A stretch of DNA of 64,000 nucleotides from JAHJQQ01 sp963737555 (lineage in GTDB: Bacteria > Pseudomonadota > Gammaproteobacteria > Thiohalobacterales > Thiohalobacteraceae): assembly GCA_963737555.1 (NCBI GenBank), contig CAVTTB010000008.1, positions 186,001 to 250,000 of the forward strand, read 5' to 3'. The position numbers and the translations under genes were made by a program. The stretch's first letter is position 1. Every line of letters begins with the position of its first letter. The notes under the pieces were generated by a model. That model saw only the letters and a program-made list of their open reading frames with translations. It was not told the origin of the DNA and did no database searches. Positions 9,730-19,896 of the stretch are shown here, in pieces.

Positions 9730-9909
9730 TGAGGACCTCTCGCGGTGCCTACCGTGATGCGGCAGAAGAAATTGAATCCGACTGAACCCAGAAGCACGCT
9801 CCGACACCGGGCCCGTGAGGGCAGATAGCAAAGTGACACTTCATCTCTGACGCGTTAGCGGACGTCTGTACGGGCGGTGCTACTGTGCGGAAGGGAGGGC
9901 GGGTCGACA

Positions 9910-9923
9910 ATGACCCAAATCAA
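9910..9923 (-). promoter_or_regulatory. FNR/Anr box upstream of ccoN
   Basis: ATGAC-CCAA-ATCAA matches the consensus TTGAT-N4-ATCAA with one half perfect and TGA kept in the other. It lies between fnr and ccoN. FNR control of high-affinity oxidases is well established; the match is sequence-based only. Confidence 0.6.
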
Positions 9924-9951
9924 AGAAGGTTAATATTCGCAAATAGCGCAA

Positions 9952-10725
9952 TCAGCCGTGTTGGCCATCGCCCTGTTGTACTTGGGCGCGGGTTTCGCTA
10001 TGGGCCATGCGCTGGAGGCCGTCCATGTCTTCGATCACCACATGTTTGCGATCGACGCTGAGCAGGCCTTCGGCCTGAAAGCGTGAGAACAACCGGCTGA
10101 CCGTTTCGACGGCCAGGCCCAGGTAGTTGGCGATGTCGGTGCGTGACATGCTCAGATGAAATTCGCGGGCCGAAAAATTGCGTTCGGTGAAGCGCTTGGA
10201 AATGCGCAGCAGCAACGAGGCCAGGCGTTCCTCGGCGGTCTTCTTGCCCAGCCAGATCATCAGATCCTGATCTTCGAGAATCTCCCGGCTCATGATCCGC
10301 AGCAACTGGCGTTGCAGTCCGGGGATCTTGGCGCCCAGATCCTGCAAGCGGTTGAACGGGATCTCGCACACGCTGGTGGTTTCGAGTGCCCGCGCATTGC
10401 AGTTGTGCGTGTCGGTGGTGATGGCATCCAGTCCGACCAGCTCGCTGGGCAGATGGAAGCCAGTGACCTGCTCCTGCCCATCATCGGTGGTGGTGAATGT
10501 TTTTAGCGAGCCGGAGCGGATCGCGTAGATCGAGGTGAAGGTGTCGCCGGATTGGAACAGGTGTTCACCACGTTGCAGCGGACGCCGGCGCTTGATGATG
10601 CGCTCCAGTTCATCCATATCGGTATGATTGAGTTCCAGCGGCAGGCACAACTGGTGCAGGCTGCAACTCTCGCAGGCGACTTGCATACTGCTTAGGTTGA
10701 TGACACGGGAGTCCATGGTGCTCAC
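9952..10725 (-). CDS. fnr: FNR-type oxygen-sensing transcription regulator
   Basis: This 257-residue Crp/Fnr protein activates genes when oxygen is low. The cluster-binding cysteines are visible as C18, C21 and C27 (CESCSLHQLC) and C109 (HNC), the arrangement that holds an oxygen-labile 4Fe-4S cluster. The cyclic-nucleotide-like domain spans about residues 35-150. The helix-turn-helix includes RTDIANYLGLAVETVSRLF with the E..SR residues that read TTGAT sites. The gene is on the same strand as the cco cluster and just upstream of it. A near-perfect FNR box precedes it, so autoregulation is likely. Confidence 0.94.
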   Translation of the reverse strand: MSTMDSRVINLSSMQVACESCSLHQLCLPLELNHTDMDELERIIKRRRPLQRGEHLFQSGDTFTSIYAIRSGSLKTFTTTDDGQEQVTGFHLPSELVGLDAITTDTHNCNARALETTSVCEIPFNRLQDLGAKIPGLQRQLLRIMSREILEDQDLMIWLGKKTAEERLASLLLRISKRFTERNFSAREFHLSMSRTDIANYLGLAVETVSRLFSRFQAEGLLSVDRKHVVIEDMDGLQRMAHSETRAQVQQGDGQHG

Positions 10726-10743
10726 ACTGCGTCTCCGTTAGGC

Positions 10744-10766
10744 GCCTGACAGGTGCTATGTCAGGC
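10744..10766 (-). promoter_or_regulatory. Hairpin in the fnr leader
   Basis: A perfect 8-bp inverted repeat, GCCTGACA / TGTCAGGC with a 7-base loop, lies 19 bases upstream of the fnr start codon and would fold in its leader RNA. It could be an operator or a translation-control hairpin. The function is unknown. Confidence 0.4.
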
Positions 10767-10787
10767 CTGATCATTGGAGCAGAACCC

Positions 10788-10801
10788 TTGAGCTAAATCA
10801 A
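10788..10801 (-). promoter_or_regulatory. FNR box upstream of fnr
   Basis: TTGAG-CTAA-ATCAA differs from TTGAT-N4-ATCAA at one position. It lies about 63 bp before the fnr start codon, where it could act as an autoregulatory site. The rest of the fnr-hisB gap (to 11043) is AT-rich near 10800 and shows nothing else. Confidence 0.7.
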
Positions 10802-11043
10802 TTAAAGTATAAATAAGTCACAATACAACCGGAATCAAGGCTAGGGGTGGCGAAGGGTGCTGTGCGACTGGGGAAGACCGATTTATGCAAAGTGGTTCTC
10901 TCAGCGCCAATTTTCCGTTAGGATTCCGGTTGCTAGCCTTAGTTGACAGCGGCAACGGAGCGACGCCCGCAGGGCGGCGGGTCCGTGTTCACCCATAAAT
11001 CCATTTCCAGCCCAGATTCCGGCGCGTGTTGAGTGATCCGACC

Positions 11044-11637
11044 ATGACGCAACGACAGGCCGAGGTTCGACGCGACACGCTCGAGACCCGCATTTCCGTC
11101 AAGATCAACCTGGATGGTACCGGCCAGTCGCGGTTCCAGACCGGCGTGCCGTTCCTTGAGCACATGCTCGATCAGGTGGCCCGCCACGGCTTGATCGACC
11201 TGGATATCCAGGCCGAGGGCGATTTACATATCGATGCCCATCACACCGTCGAGGACGTCGGCATCAGCCTCGGACAGGCCTTCTGCAAAGCGCTCGGGGA
11301 CAAGAAAGGTATTCGCCGCTACGGCCATGCCTATGTGCCCTTGGACGAGGCGCTGTCGCGGGTGGTGATCGACTTCTCCGGGCGTCCGGGTCTGGATTAT
11401 CACGTCCAGTATCCGCGCGCGCGCATCGGCGATTTCGACGTGGATCTGCTGCGCGAATTCTTCCAGGGCTTCGTCAACCATGCCCCGGCCACGCTGCACA
11501 TCGACAGCCTGCGCGGGGTGAATGCCCATCACATCGCCGAGACCATTTTCAAGGCGTTCGGCCGCGCACTGCGTATGGCCGCCGAGGCTGATCCGCGCAT
11601 GCAGGGCCAAGTGCCATCCACGAAGGGGAGCCTCTGA
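11044..11637 (+). CDS. hisB: Imidazoleglycerol-phosphate dehydratase
   Basis: This enzyme dehydrates imidazoleglycerol phosphate to imidazoleacetol phosphate, the sixth histidine step. Metal-binding motifs HMLDQVARHG, HIDAHHTVEDVGI and NAHHIAETIFKAFGRAL are all present. The ATG at 11044 gives 197 residues, the normal length of the monofunctional enzyme. An in-frame TTG at 11026 is possible but less likely. It is first in a hisBHAFIE series; hisG, hisD and hisC are not in the window. Confidence 0.95.
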   Translation: MTQRQAEVRRDTLETRISVKINLDGTGQSRFQTGVPFLEHMLDQVARHGLIDLDIQAEGDLHIDAHHTVEDVGISLGQAFCKALGDKKGIRRYGHAYVPLDEALSRVVIDFSGRPGLDYHVQYPRARIGDFDVDLLREFFQGFVNHAPATLHIDSLRGVNAHHIAETIFKAFGRALRMAAEADPRMQGQVPSTKGSL

Positions 11638-11724
11638 CCGGGCTGTCTGATTCCTTGCCATGGGCATTGTTAATTATTCACTGAATGGGTACAGACTCGA
11701 CGTCTACCCGCAAATCGCGCTTCT

Positions 11725-12369
11725 ATGACCTCGGTAGCCATCATCGATTACGGCATGGGTAACCTGCATTCCATCGGCAAGGCGGTGGAGCATGTGGCGG
11801 GTGACCTGCGCGTGATGGTGACGGCGGACGCCGCCACCATACGCCGTGCCGATCGGGTGATTTTCCCGGGTGTCGGCGCTATACGCCACTGCATGCAGGA
11901 ACTGCAACGCTTAGGGCTGGATGATGTGATCCGCGAAGTCGCCGGGCAGAAACCGCTGTTGGGCGTGTGTCTGGGCATGCAGGCGCTACTGCAGTTTTCG
12001 GAGGAGAATGGCGGCACGCCGGCCTTGGGCCTGTTCGCCGGTCAAGTGCGGCGCTTCCCCGACGGGTTGCGCGACTCGCCCAGCGGCGAACGGCTGAAGA
12101 TCCCGCATATGGGCTGGAATCAGGTGCAGCAGCGGCCGCACCCGTTATGGGCCGGCATCCCCCAGGACAGCCGCTTTTATTTCGTGCACAGCTATTATGT
12201 GCAGCCTGAACAGTCGGCGGAGTCGGCGGGCACCACGGATTACGGTATTAGCTTCACTTCCGCCGTGGCCCGCGACGGCATTTTCGCCGTGCAGTTCCAC
12301 CCGGAAAAAAGCCAGCACTACGGTTTGCAATTACTGGCAAATTTCATCAAATGGAATGGTCAGCATTAA
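11725..12369 (+). CDS. hisH: Imidazole glycerol phosphate synthase, glutaminase subunit
   Basis: This class I glutamine amidotransferase is 214 residues long and feeds ammonia to HisF. The oxyanion segment FPGVGAI, the nucleophile in LGVCLGMQ and the catalytic histidine in AVQFHPEKSQ are all visible. It follows hisB after 87 bp and is undamaged. Confidence 0.95.
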   Translation: MTSVAIIDYGMGNLHSIGKAVEHVAGDLRVMVTADAATIRRADRVIFPGVGAIRHCMQELQRLGLDDVIREVAGQKPLLGVCLGMQALLQFSEENGGTPALGLFAGQVRRFPDGLRDSPSGERLKIPHMGWNQVQQRPHPLWAGIPQDSRFYFVHSYYVQPEQSAESAGTTDYGISFTSAVARDGIFAVQFHPEKSQHYGLQLLANFIKWNGQH

Positions 12370-12426
12370 ACTGACAGCGTGGATCGTCCTTCCGGCGACC
12401 CGGACTTAAGCACAGAGGAACGGCTT

Positions 12427-13167
<741 letters not shown>

Positions 13168-13172
13168 GCGGC

Positions 13173-13943
13173 ATGCTCGCCAAACGCATTATTCCCTGTC
13201 TCGATGTGGATGCCGGCCGCGTCGTCAAAGGCGTGCAGTTCGTCGAGATCCGCGACGCCGGCGATCCGGTGGAAGTCGCGCGCCGCTACGACGAACAGGG
13301 CGCCGATGAAATCACCTTTCTCGATATCACCGCCAGCTCCGATGACCGCGAGACCATGGTGCATGTCGTCGAACAGGTCGCCAGTGAGGTGTTCATCCCG
13401 CTCACCGTCGGTGGTGGTATCCGCGCGCTGCCCGACATTCGCCGCATGCTCAACGCCGGCGCCGACAAGGTCGCGATCAATACCGCGGCGGTGAACCGAC
13501 CGGAGTTCGTGCGCGAGGCCGCCGAAAAATTCGGCTCGCAATGCATTGTGGTGGCCATCGACGCCAAGCGCGTGAGTAAAGACGGCGAGGCCAATCGCTG
13601 GGAAATCTTCACCCACGGCGGCCGCAAGCCGACCGGACTCGATGCCGTGGCATGGGCGCGGCGCATGGTGGAATACGGTGCCGGTGAAATCCTTCTGACC
13701 AGCATGGATCGCGACGGCACCAAAGACGGCTTTGACCTGGCGCTGACCCGCGCCGTGAGCGACGCCGTGGAGGTGCCGGTGATCGCCTCGGGCGGCGTCG
13801 GCAATCTCGATCATCTGGTCGCCGGCGTGCGCGAAGGCGGCGCCGATGCCGTGCTCGCCGCGAGCATTTTTCACTTCGGCACCTACACCATCGAACAGGC
13901 CAAGCGCCACATGGCCGCCGCCGGCGTCGAAGTGCGGCTGTAG
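13173..13943 (+). CDS. hisF: Imidazole glycerol phosphate synthase, cyclase subunit
   Basis: This 256-residue TIM barrel closes the imidazole ring using ammonia from HisH and releases AICAR. Motifs are IIPCLDVDAGRVVKGVQF with the catalytic aspartate, the second catalytic aspartate in LLTSMDRDGTKDG, and phosphate loops VGGGIR and IASGGVGN. It is 5 bp after hisA and undamaged. Confidence 0.96.
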   Translation: MLAKRIIPCLDVDAGRVVKGVQFVEIRDAGDPVEVARRYDEQGADEITFLDITASSDDRETMVHVVEQVASEVFIPLTVGGGIRALPDIRRMLNAGADKVAINTAAVNRPEFVREAAEKFGSQCIVVAIDAKRVSKDGEANRWEIFTHGGRKPTGLDAVAWARRMVEYGAGEILLTSMDRDGTKDGFDLALTRAVSDAVEVPVIASGGVGNLDHLVAGVREGGADAVLAASIFHFGTYTIEQAKRHMAAAGVEVRL

Positions 13944-13964
13944 TGCAGCGTGCAGAATCAAACC

Positions 13965-14352
13965 ATGAACGACACTTGGCTGAATGACATCAAATGGACC
14001 GATGACGGCCTGCTGCCGGTGATCGCGCAGGATGCGGCCAGCGGCGACGTACTGATGTTCGCCTGGATGAACCGCGAGGCGTTGGCGTTGACGGTAGCAG
14101 GAAGGCCGTGCGGTGTACTGGTCGCGCTCGCGCAATAAATTGTGGCGCAAGGGCGAGGAGTCCGGTCACGTGCAGCGGGTGCTGGAACTCCGTCTGGACT
14201 GCGACAAAGATGTGCTGCTGCTGAAAATCGAACAAGTCGGCGGCATCGCCTGCCATACTGGGCGGCGCAGCTGTTTCTTTCATCGGCTGGAGGGTCAGCA
14301 GTGGCAGGCGGTAGAGCCGGTGCTGAAAGACCCGGATACGATCTACAAGTGA
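13965..14352 (+). CDS. hisI: Phosphoribosyl-AMP cyclohydrolase (frameshifted)
   Basis: HisI hydrolyses phosphoribosyl-AMP, the third histidine step. The first part runs from ATG 13965 (WLNDIKWTDDGLLPVIAQ, then MFAWMNREAL). One extra G near 14100 breaks the frame before GRAVYWSRSR. The second part holds the zinc and magnesium region with DCDKD and GGIACHTGRRSCFF, which are the conserved cysteines. The corrected length of about 129 residues is normal for a monofunctional HisI. GTG at 13950 is another possible start. A neighbouring separate hisE confirms that the two activities are not fused. Confidence 0.88.
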
Positions 14353-14353
14353 T

Positions 14354-14692
14354 ATGACCATGGCCGAGCAACCTGTGAACGATATTCTGCAAGAACTCGC
14401 CGCCGTGTTGGAAGCGCGCAAGGGCGCCGATCCGGACAGTTCCTATGTCGCCAAGCTGTACAGCAAAGGCCTGGATGCGATCCTGAAGAAGATCGGCGAG
14501 GAGGCGACGGAAACCATTCTGGCCGCCAAAGACGGCGATAAAGAGCATTTGGTTTATGAAACGGCGGATCTGTGGTTTCATACCCTGGTAATGTTGGCGC
14601 AACAAGGGCTTGGACCGGAGCTTGTGTTGCAGGAATTGGCGCGTCGTTTCGGACTTTCCGGATTGGACGAGAAGGCCGCGCGTAAACCGTAA
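14354..14692 (+). CDS. hisE: Phosphoribosyl-ATP pyrophosphatase
   Basis: HisE, an all-alpha NTP pyrophosphohydrolase of 112 residues, splits pyrophosphate from phosphoribosyl-ATP. The metal-binding helices carry KKIGEEATETILAAK and YETADLWFHTLVML. It starts two bases after hisI ends. Gene order hisI-hisE-tatA is common in proteobacteria. Confidence 0.94.
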   Translation: MTMAEQPVNDILQELAAVLEARKGADPDSSYVAKLYSKGLDAILKKIGEEATETILAAKDGDKEHLVYETADLWFHTLVMLAQQGLGPELVLQELARRFGLSGLDEKAARKP

Positions 14693-14736
14693 CCGGTATA
14701 TTTTGCGACGCCGCAATCGTGCGGTTGGAGGATGTT

Positions 14737-14969
14737 ATGGGCATCGGTGGTATCAGCATTTGGCAGCTCTTGATCATTCTCGCATCGTGCTGGTCTTGTT
14801 CGGCGCGAAGCGCCTGCGCAACGTGGGGGCTGATCTGGGGCGGCGGTGAAAGGCTTCAAGTCGGCCGTCAAAGACGGCGAAGATCAGGCGAGGCGAAGGA
14901 ACGATCGGCAAAGCCGAGGCCGGACCATCGATGGCGAAGTGACTGTCCAAAGAGAAAGATAAGGTCTGA
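14737..14969 (+). pseudogene. tatA: Twin-arginine translocase subunit TatA (several frameshifts)
   Basis: TatA forms the pore-like part of the Tat export system. The N-terminal membrane helix begins MGIGGISIWQLLIIL, then continues in another frame as VLVLFGAKRLRNVGADLG, and in a third as AVKGFKSAVKDGEDQ, with SKEKDKV before TGA at 14967-14969. At least three frame changes are needed in 230 bp. Each piece matches TatA well and the neighbours tatB and tatC show the same pattern, so sequence error is more likely than true loss. It is typed as a pseudogene only because the given bases encode no complete protein. Confidence 0.8.
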
Positions 14970-15037
14970 GCGCATGCACGCTGGCCGGAAGACGCGTCAC
15001 GCGGCGTTCGACGATCCCTGGCTATTGTTGCCTTCTC

Positions 15038-15411
15038 ATGTTGACATAGGTTTCTCCGACTGATCCTGCTGGTGATCGTGGTCCTGCTGGTGGTCGGGCC
15101 AGAGCGCCTGCCGAAGCTGGCGCGTACCGCCGGTCTTGTATCTGGGGCGCGCGCGGCGCATGGTCGCGACGGTGAAGGCCGATGTGCAGCGCGAACTCGC
15201 CGCCGAGGAACTCAAGCAGACACTGCAGAAACAGGTCGAATCCGCGGGTTTGCACGACATCATCGAAGAAACCCGGATGCCGCGACAGCGGCGGAGCAGT
15301 TGTTCAAACCCGAGACGCGGCGGCGCTGAAGTCCACTACGCCCACCGCGCCCGCTGTCAGCGGCACCCGCACTGTCGGCACGCGTCGGATTCCCAGCATG
15401 GCGGCGACTGA
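15038..15411 (+). pseudogene. tatB: Sec-independent translocase subunit TatB (frameshifted)
   Basis: TatB helps recognise twin-arginine substrates together with TatC. The start ATG at 15038 is followed by a broken ..DIGFSD, then LILLVIVVLLVVGPERLPKL, which is the TatB helix and the invariant GPERLP. The amphipathic part LGRARRMVATVKADVQREL follows in another frame, then ELKQTLQKQVESAGLHDIIEE. Past there the frame is unclear (DAATAAEQLFKPETR lies in a different one), so the exact end is uncertain. Frame changes near 15043, 15062, 15130 and 15275 are inferred. It overlaps the tatC start. Confidence 0.75.
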
Positions 15412-16257
15412 CCCGCAGCCCGGCGGAACCACGGGCGAAGCCGAGCAACCGTTCCTCTCGCATCTGATGGAGTTGCGCGACCGGTTGTTGCGCATGATTG
15501 TCGCGATCGTGCTGGTTTCGCTGGTGCTGCTGCCGTTCGCCAATCACGCTGTTCTCCGCGCTCGCTGGCCCGCTGCTGCGGCACATGCCGGAGAACAGTT
15601 CCATGATCGCCACGGCGGTGGCCTCGCCGTTCTGATTCCGATCAAGCTGGCGCTGGTGTCTGGCGGTGTTCATCTGCGTGCCCTTATCTGCTGTATCAAC
15701 TCTGGGGCTTCATCGCGCCGGGTCTGTATCGCCACGAACGGCGCATGGCCTTGCCGTTGCTGGTATCGAGCACGCTGCTGTTCTATCTGGGCGGCGCGTT
15801 CGCCTATTTCGTGGTGTTCCCACTGATGTTCGCCTTTCTGACCGCGAGCGCGCCGGAAGGCGTCACGGTCATGACCGACATCAGCAATTATCTGGATTTC
15901 GTGCTGACGCTTGTTTTTCGCCTTCGGCGCCGCCTTCGAGGTGCCGGTGGCGACGTTCGTGTTGGTGCGGCTGGGTATGACCACACCCGAGGCGTTGGCC
16001 GAGAAGCGGCCGTATATGATCGTCGGCGCCTTCGTCATCGGCTGCCATCCTTACGCCGCCCGATGCGGTGACGCAGACCTTGTTGGCAGTGCCGATGTGG
16101 ATGTTGTTCGAACTCGGCGTGTTGATGGCGCGGTTGTTTGTGAAGCGTAAGGACGAGATAGAAACGGAACACTCAAGCGACGGATCGGACAGTGCAGGAC
16201 GAGCTGGATGCGGAACTCAACCGTATTGAAGAGCAGGAACATCCGGGTTCGCGCTGA
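15398..16257 (+). pseudogene. tatC: Twin-arginine translocase subunit TatC (several frameshifts)
   Basis: TatC is the membrane receptor of the Tat system, with six helices. The start ATG 15398 leads to PFLSHLMELRDRLLRMI, the family hallmark. Segments IPIKLALV, YQLWGFIAPGLYRHERR and YFVVFPLMFAFLTASAPEGV are found in changing frames, as are FAFGAAFEVPVATFVLVRLGM and PDAVTQTLLAVPMWMLFELGV. At least five frame changes are needed. The last helix is followed by a charged tail ending ELNRIEEQEHPGSR at TGA 16255-16257, judged from the best frame. Being essential to respiratory enzyme export, its loss together with tatA and tatB would be surprising. Confidence 0.8.
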
Positions 16258-16303
16258 GCACTCAAGTCGATGGAGACAGATTTGATATCTGTCTCCCGGC
16301 GCA

Positions 16304-16678
16304 TCAGGCCTTGCTCGCCCGCACCGGAATGCCGTAACGCATGCGCGTGCCATGCTCCAGTGACATGAGGATTTCCTCGGCGGCCAGGTCGGCGGGGAAA
16401 AAGACGCCCGAAATCTTGGCGCCGTGAATGCTGGCCCCCATGAGTTTGGCCTCGCTCAGGTCCACGCCGCGCAGGTCGGTCTGGCGGAAATAGCTGTCGC
16501 TGAGATCGAGAGCCTTGGCGATGAGCCCGCGCAGATCGAGGCCGCGGAAATCACAGCCGGTCAGGTCGCAGTTTTCACCGGCTTGGTGCCGGGTATTGAA
16601 TTCGGCGATCTTGCCGTCGCGCAGCAACTGATACAGCGGATCGGCTTTGATGGCTGGCATCTGCTCGTTCATATGCAT
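16304..16678 (-). CDS. Pentapeptide-repeat protein
   Basis: This 124-residue protein has a central stretch of pentapeptide repeats (about residues 36-90, for example CDLTGCDFRGLDLRGL, SYFRQTDLRGVDLSEAKLMG), which fold as a right-handed beta-helix. The N-terminal 30 residues are helical and look like an adaptor. The partner or role is unknown. ATG at 16672 is an equally possible start, two codons later. It is separate from the RND genes behind it and the tat genes before it. Confidence 0.75.
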   Translation of the reverse strand: MHMNEQMPAIKADPLYQLLRDGKIAEFNTRHQAGENCDLTGCDFRGLDLRGLIAKALDLSDSYFRQTDLRGVDLSEAKLMGASIHGAKISGVFFPADLAAEEILMSLEHGTRMRYGIPVRASKA

Positions 16679-16730
16679 TCCCCTGGTTGGAGCATCCTTC
16701 TCAAGTGTACTACCACGCCGGCGTGCTGCC

Positions 16731-19700
16731 TCAGGCCGGCTGTGCCCTGCCGCCCTGGAGCCACAGATAAAATACCGGTACTAGGAATAGCGACACCACC
16801 AGCGAGAACGTTAAACCATAGACCATCGTCTGGGCCAGGGGTTGCAGCATTTCCGCGCCCTCGCCGAGTCCGAGCGACAGCGGCAGCAGGCCGACCACGG
16901 TGGTCAGCGTGGTCATCAGGATCGGCCGCAGCCGCAACTCGCCGGCGCGGGCCATGGCCTGCCGGATCGGCAGTCCCTGTTGCTCGCAGCAGCTCGATGT
17001 ATTCCACCAGCACGATGGCATTGTTGACCACGATGCCGGACAGCATGATCAGAGCCCAGCCACACCGGCATGGACACCGGCGTACCCAGCAGCGGCAAGA
17101 TCAGCCCGGGTCCGATCATGGCGAAGGGCACGCTGAGTAGAATGACCAGCGGATTGCGCAGCGATTCGTACTGCACGGCCATGACCACGAACACCAGGAA
17201 CAGTGCCAGCGCGAGCAGCAGTCCGGCCAGCTGACGGCCCTCCTGCAAGGTTTGAACGAACCGGCATCGTAGAGGCGGTAACCATCCGGCAAGTCGATCT
17301 TTGCCAGGCGCTCCAAGGCGACCGGAATGATTTCGCTGAGCGCCCGGCTGCCGTCCGGCGAGGCGTTGATTTCCACCATGCGTTGTTGCATGTCGCGCAA
17401 TATTTCACTGGGTGTTGCCAGCAGCTTGATGCGTGCCACGTCGCTCAGATGTACTGCCGGGCGGGTATCGCTGGGCGCGAACAGCAGCAGGCTTTGCAAA
17501 TCGTTGAGCGTGCGCAGCGACGGCTGCGGCAACTTCACGCGAATATCGAACTGTTGATCACCGTCGAGAAAATCGCCCGCGATCTCGCCATCGAGCGCAA
17601 AGCGCAATGCATTGCCGATGTTGGTCACCGAAAGTGCCAGTTGCGCTGCGCGCTCACGGTCGATCTGCACCGAGAGTTCATTGTGTATCTCTTCACCAGA
17701 CCAAGACAGACTGCGCACACCCGGTACGTCACTCAGGATGTCGGCGGCCTGCGCGCCCAGGCGTGTTAAGCGTATCCAGATCGCTGCCCTGAATGCGGAA
17801 GGTGATCTCGTCATCGCCGGAGCCCACGCGCAGACCGCGTATACCCAACGAGCGCAGCAGCACCTTGTAACCCACCAGTTGCAGCTTGCCTCGATCTCAC
17901 CGGTCCATGCTGTTCAATCCAGTCATCTGAAGACAAGGTGCGTTGATCCAGTGGTTTCAACTGCACCTGCAGCGTGGCAACACTCGGGAGTTCGCGGGCA
18001 GCTGCGGCCAAAGATGAAACCTCCGGTGGTGGTAAACACCGAGGCGACATCGGCGTTGCGCGCGGAACAGTTTTTCCAGGCGCTGCGCGACCGCGTCCAT
18101 GGTCTCCATCGCGGTGCCCGGATCGCCGCTGACACGCACATTGATGCTGCCGTCATCCAGGCTGGGCAGGAAAATCTGCTTGTCGGCCATGAACAGTGTC
18201 AGGCTGACCGCCAGCAACGCACTGAATCCCAGCAGCATGAAGCACCTGCAGCAGGCGGCGCGCCGTCAAGCGTGTGAGCACGCGGCGCATACGCGGATTG
18301 CAGCCCCCGCATGCGGCGTTCGAAATGCCGTCGCCAGGCGCTGTTGGTGGTGGACGCACTGCGTAAACGCACGCCCCAGGCCGGCACCAGCGTGAGCGCC
18401 ACCAGCATCGCGGCGAAGATCGCCGCCGACACGGTGATGATGAGTTCGCGGAACAGCAGGCCGGTCAGTCCGCCGATCATCAGAAACGGCACAACCGCGG
18501 CGAGATTGGTGGTGGTGGAGGCGACGATGGGACTGTTGACCTCGGCGGCGGCATTGAGTCCGGCATGCAGGGCATCTTCACCGGCCTGCTGATGGCGGTG
18601 AATGTTTTCCAGCATGACGATGGCGCTGTCCACCAGCATGCCAATGCCGACCGCCAGCCCACCCAGGCTCATGATGTTCAGTGTCAGGCCGGAGAATTCC
18701 ATGACGAACAGTGTGAGTGCGATGGCGATGGGAATGGCGCTGCCGATGACCAGGGTGCGGCGCAGATCGCCGAGGAAAAGAAATACCACCGCCATCGCCA
18801 GACCCGCACCGCTGAGGCCGGCCAGCAGCGCATTGTTGATGGCATAGCGCACGTAAACCGATTGGTTGGAAACGGTATGTAATTCGATGTCGTCCGGCAG
18901 TAAGTTATTTTCCTGCAGCCAGGTCAAACGTGCCTGCACCGCATCGACCACGGCGACAGTGTTCGCCTCCGGTTGCTTCTGAATCGACATCTTCACGCCG
19001 GTGATACCGTTGAAGCGCACGCGCAGGCGCTCGTCTTCATGCGTATCGCGAACCTCGGCGAGTTCCTCCAAGGGCAAACTGTTGCCGCCGTGCATCATGA
19101 CCGGCAGTTTGCGGATCTCCTCGACGGTGAGAAAGCGACCGGCGGTGCGGCTGCTATATTCGCGCGTGCCGGTACGCAGTTTGCCCGCGGGTAAATCGCG
19201 GTTCGCATCGCGCAACACCGCGACCAGATCATCGCTGCTCATGCCGTAGGCCGCCAGACGGTTCATATCCGGCAGGATCTGAATCTCGCGCAACAGCCCA
19301 CCACCGACTTCGGTAGAGGCGACGCCCGGCAGATTGATGAACCACTTCGCCAGCGTGTAATCAACCAGGCTGCGCAACTCGACCGGATCGCGTCGATTCG
19401 AGCTGACGACAAACTCCATGACGGGGATCTGTTGCGGATCGATCTTATAAATGCTCGGCGGATCGATGGTGCTGGGTAATTCGCGTTGGGCGCGGTCGAG
19501 CCGGGTACTGGCATCGCGCAGCGCGATATCAACATCGGTGCCATAGGGGAACGATAAATCGACTGAGCTCTCGCCGTCTTTGCTCGTCGAAGTCATGGCG
19601 ATGACATTTTCAGTGATCGCCAGTTGCTCTTCCAGATGCCGCGTTACTTGATCTTCCATGATCCGCGCCGGAACACCGGGATCGAGCACGCGCACGCGTA

Positions 19701-19896
19701 CTTCGGGATAGACGATATTAGGCAGCAGATCGACCGGCAGGCGCAGCGAAAAAAAGAATCCCAGCACCACCAGCGCCAGGGTGATCATGGTGGCGCCGAC
19801 CGGATGCCGGATGGACCAGGCCGCCAAGCCACCGCCGTGTGCATACTCGAGCGGTACCCGGTTTGGTTCCTGGTCCGTTGCGTGGGGCAGGTTCAT
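16731..19896 (-). pseudogene. RND efflux transporter permease (AcrB/HAE1-like, multiple frameshifts)
   Basis: This is an inner-membrane resistance-nodulation-division pump driven by protons, about 1,030 residues when corrected. The first 510 residues are intact: AAWSIRHPVGATMI, then the pore and porter domains, then helices such as LTLNIMSLGGLAVGIGMLVD with the proton-relay aspartates and IVMLENI. From about 18290 to 16800 the frame changes some seven or eight times, yet each piece still reads as RND (for example SLTLFMADKQIFLPSLDDGSI, TLFLVF-like helices, SGIVVNNAIVLVEYIELLR, AFxxSL-like C-terminal helices ending FLVPVFYLWLQGG). The adaptor gene overlaps its start by four bases. Substrates are unknown. 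Confidence 0.82.
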
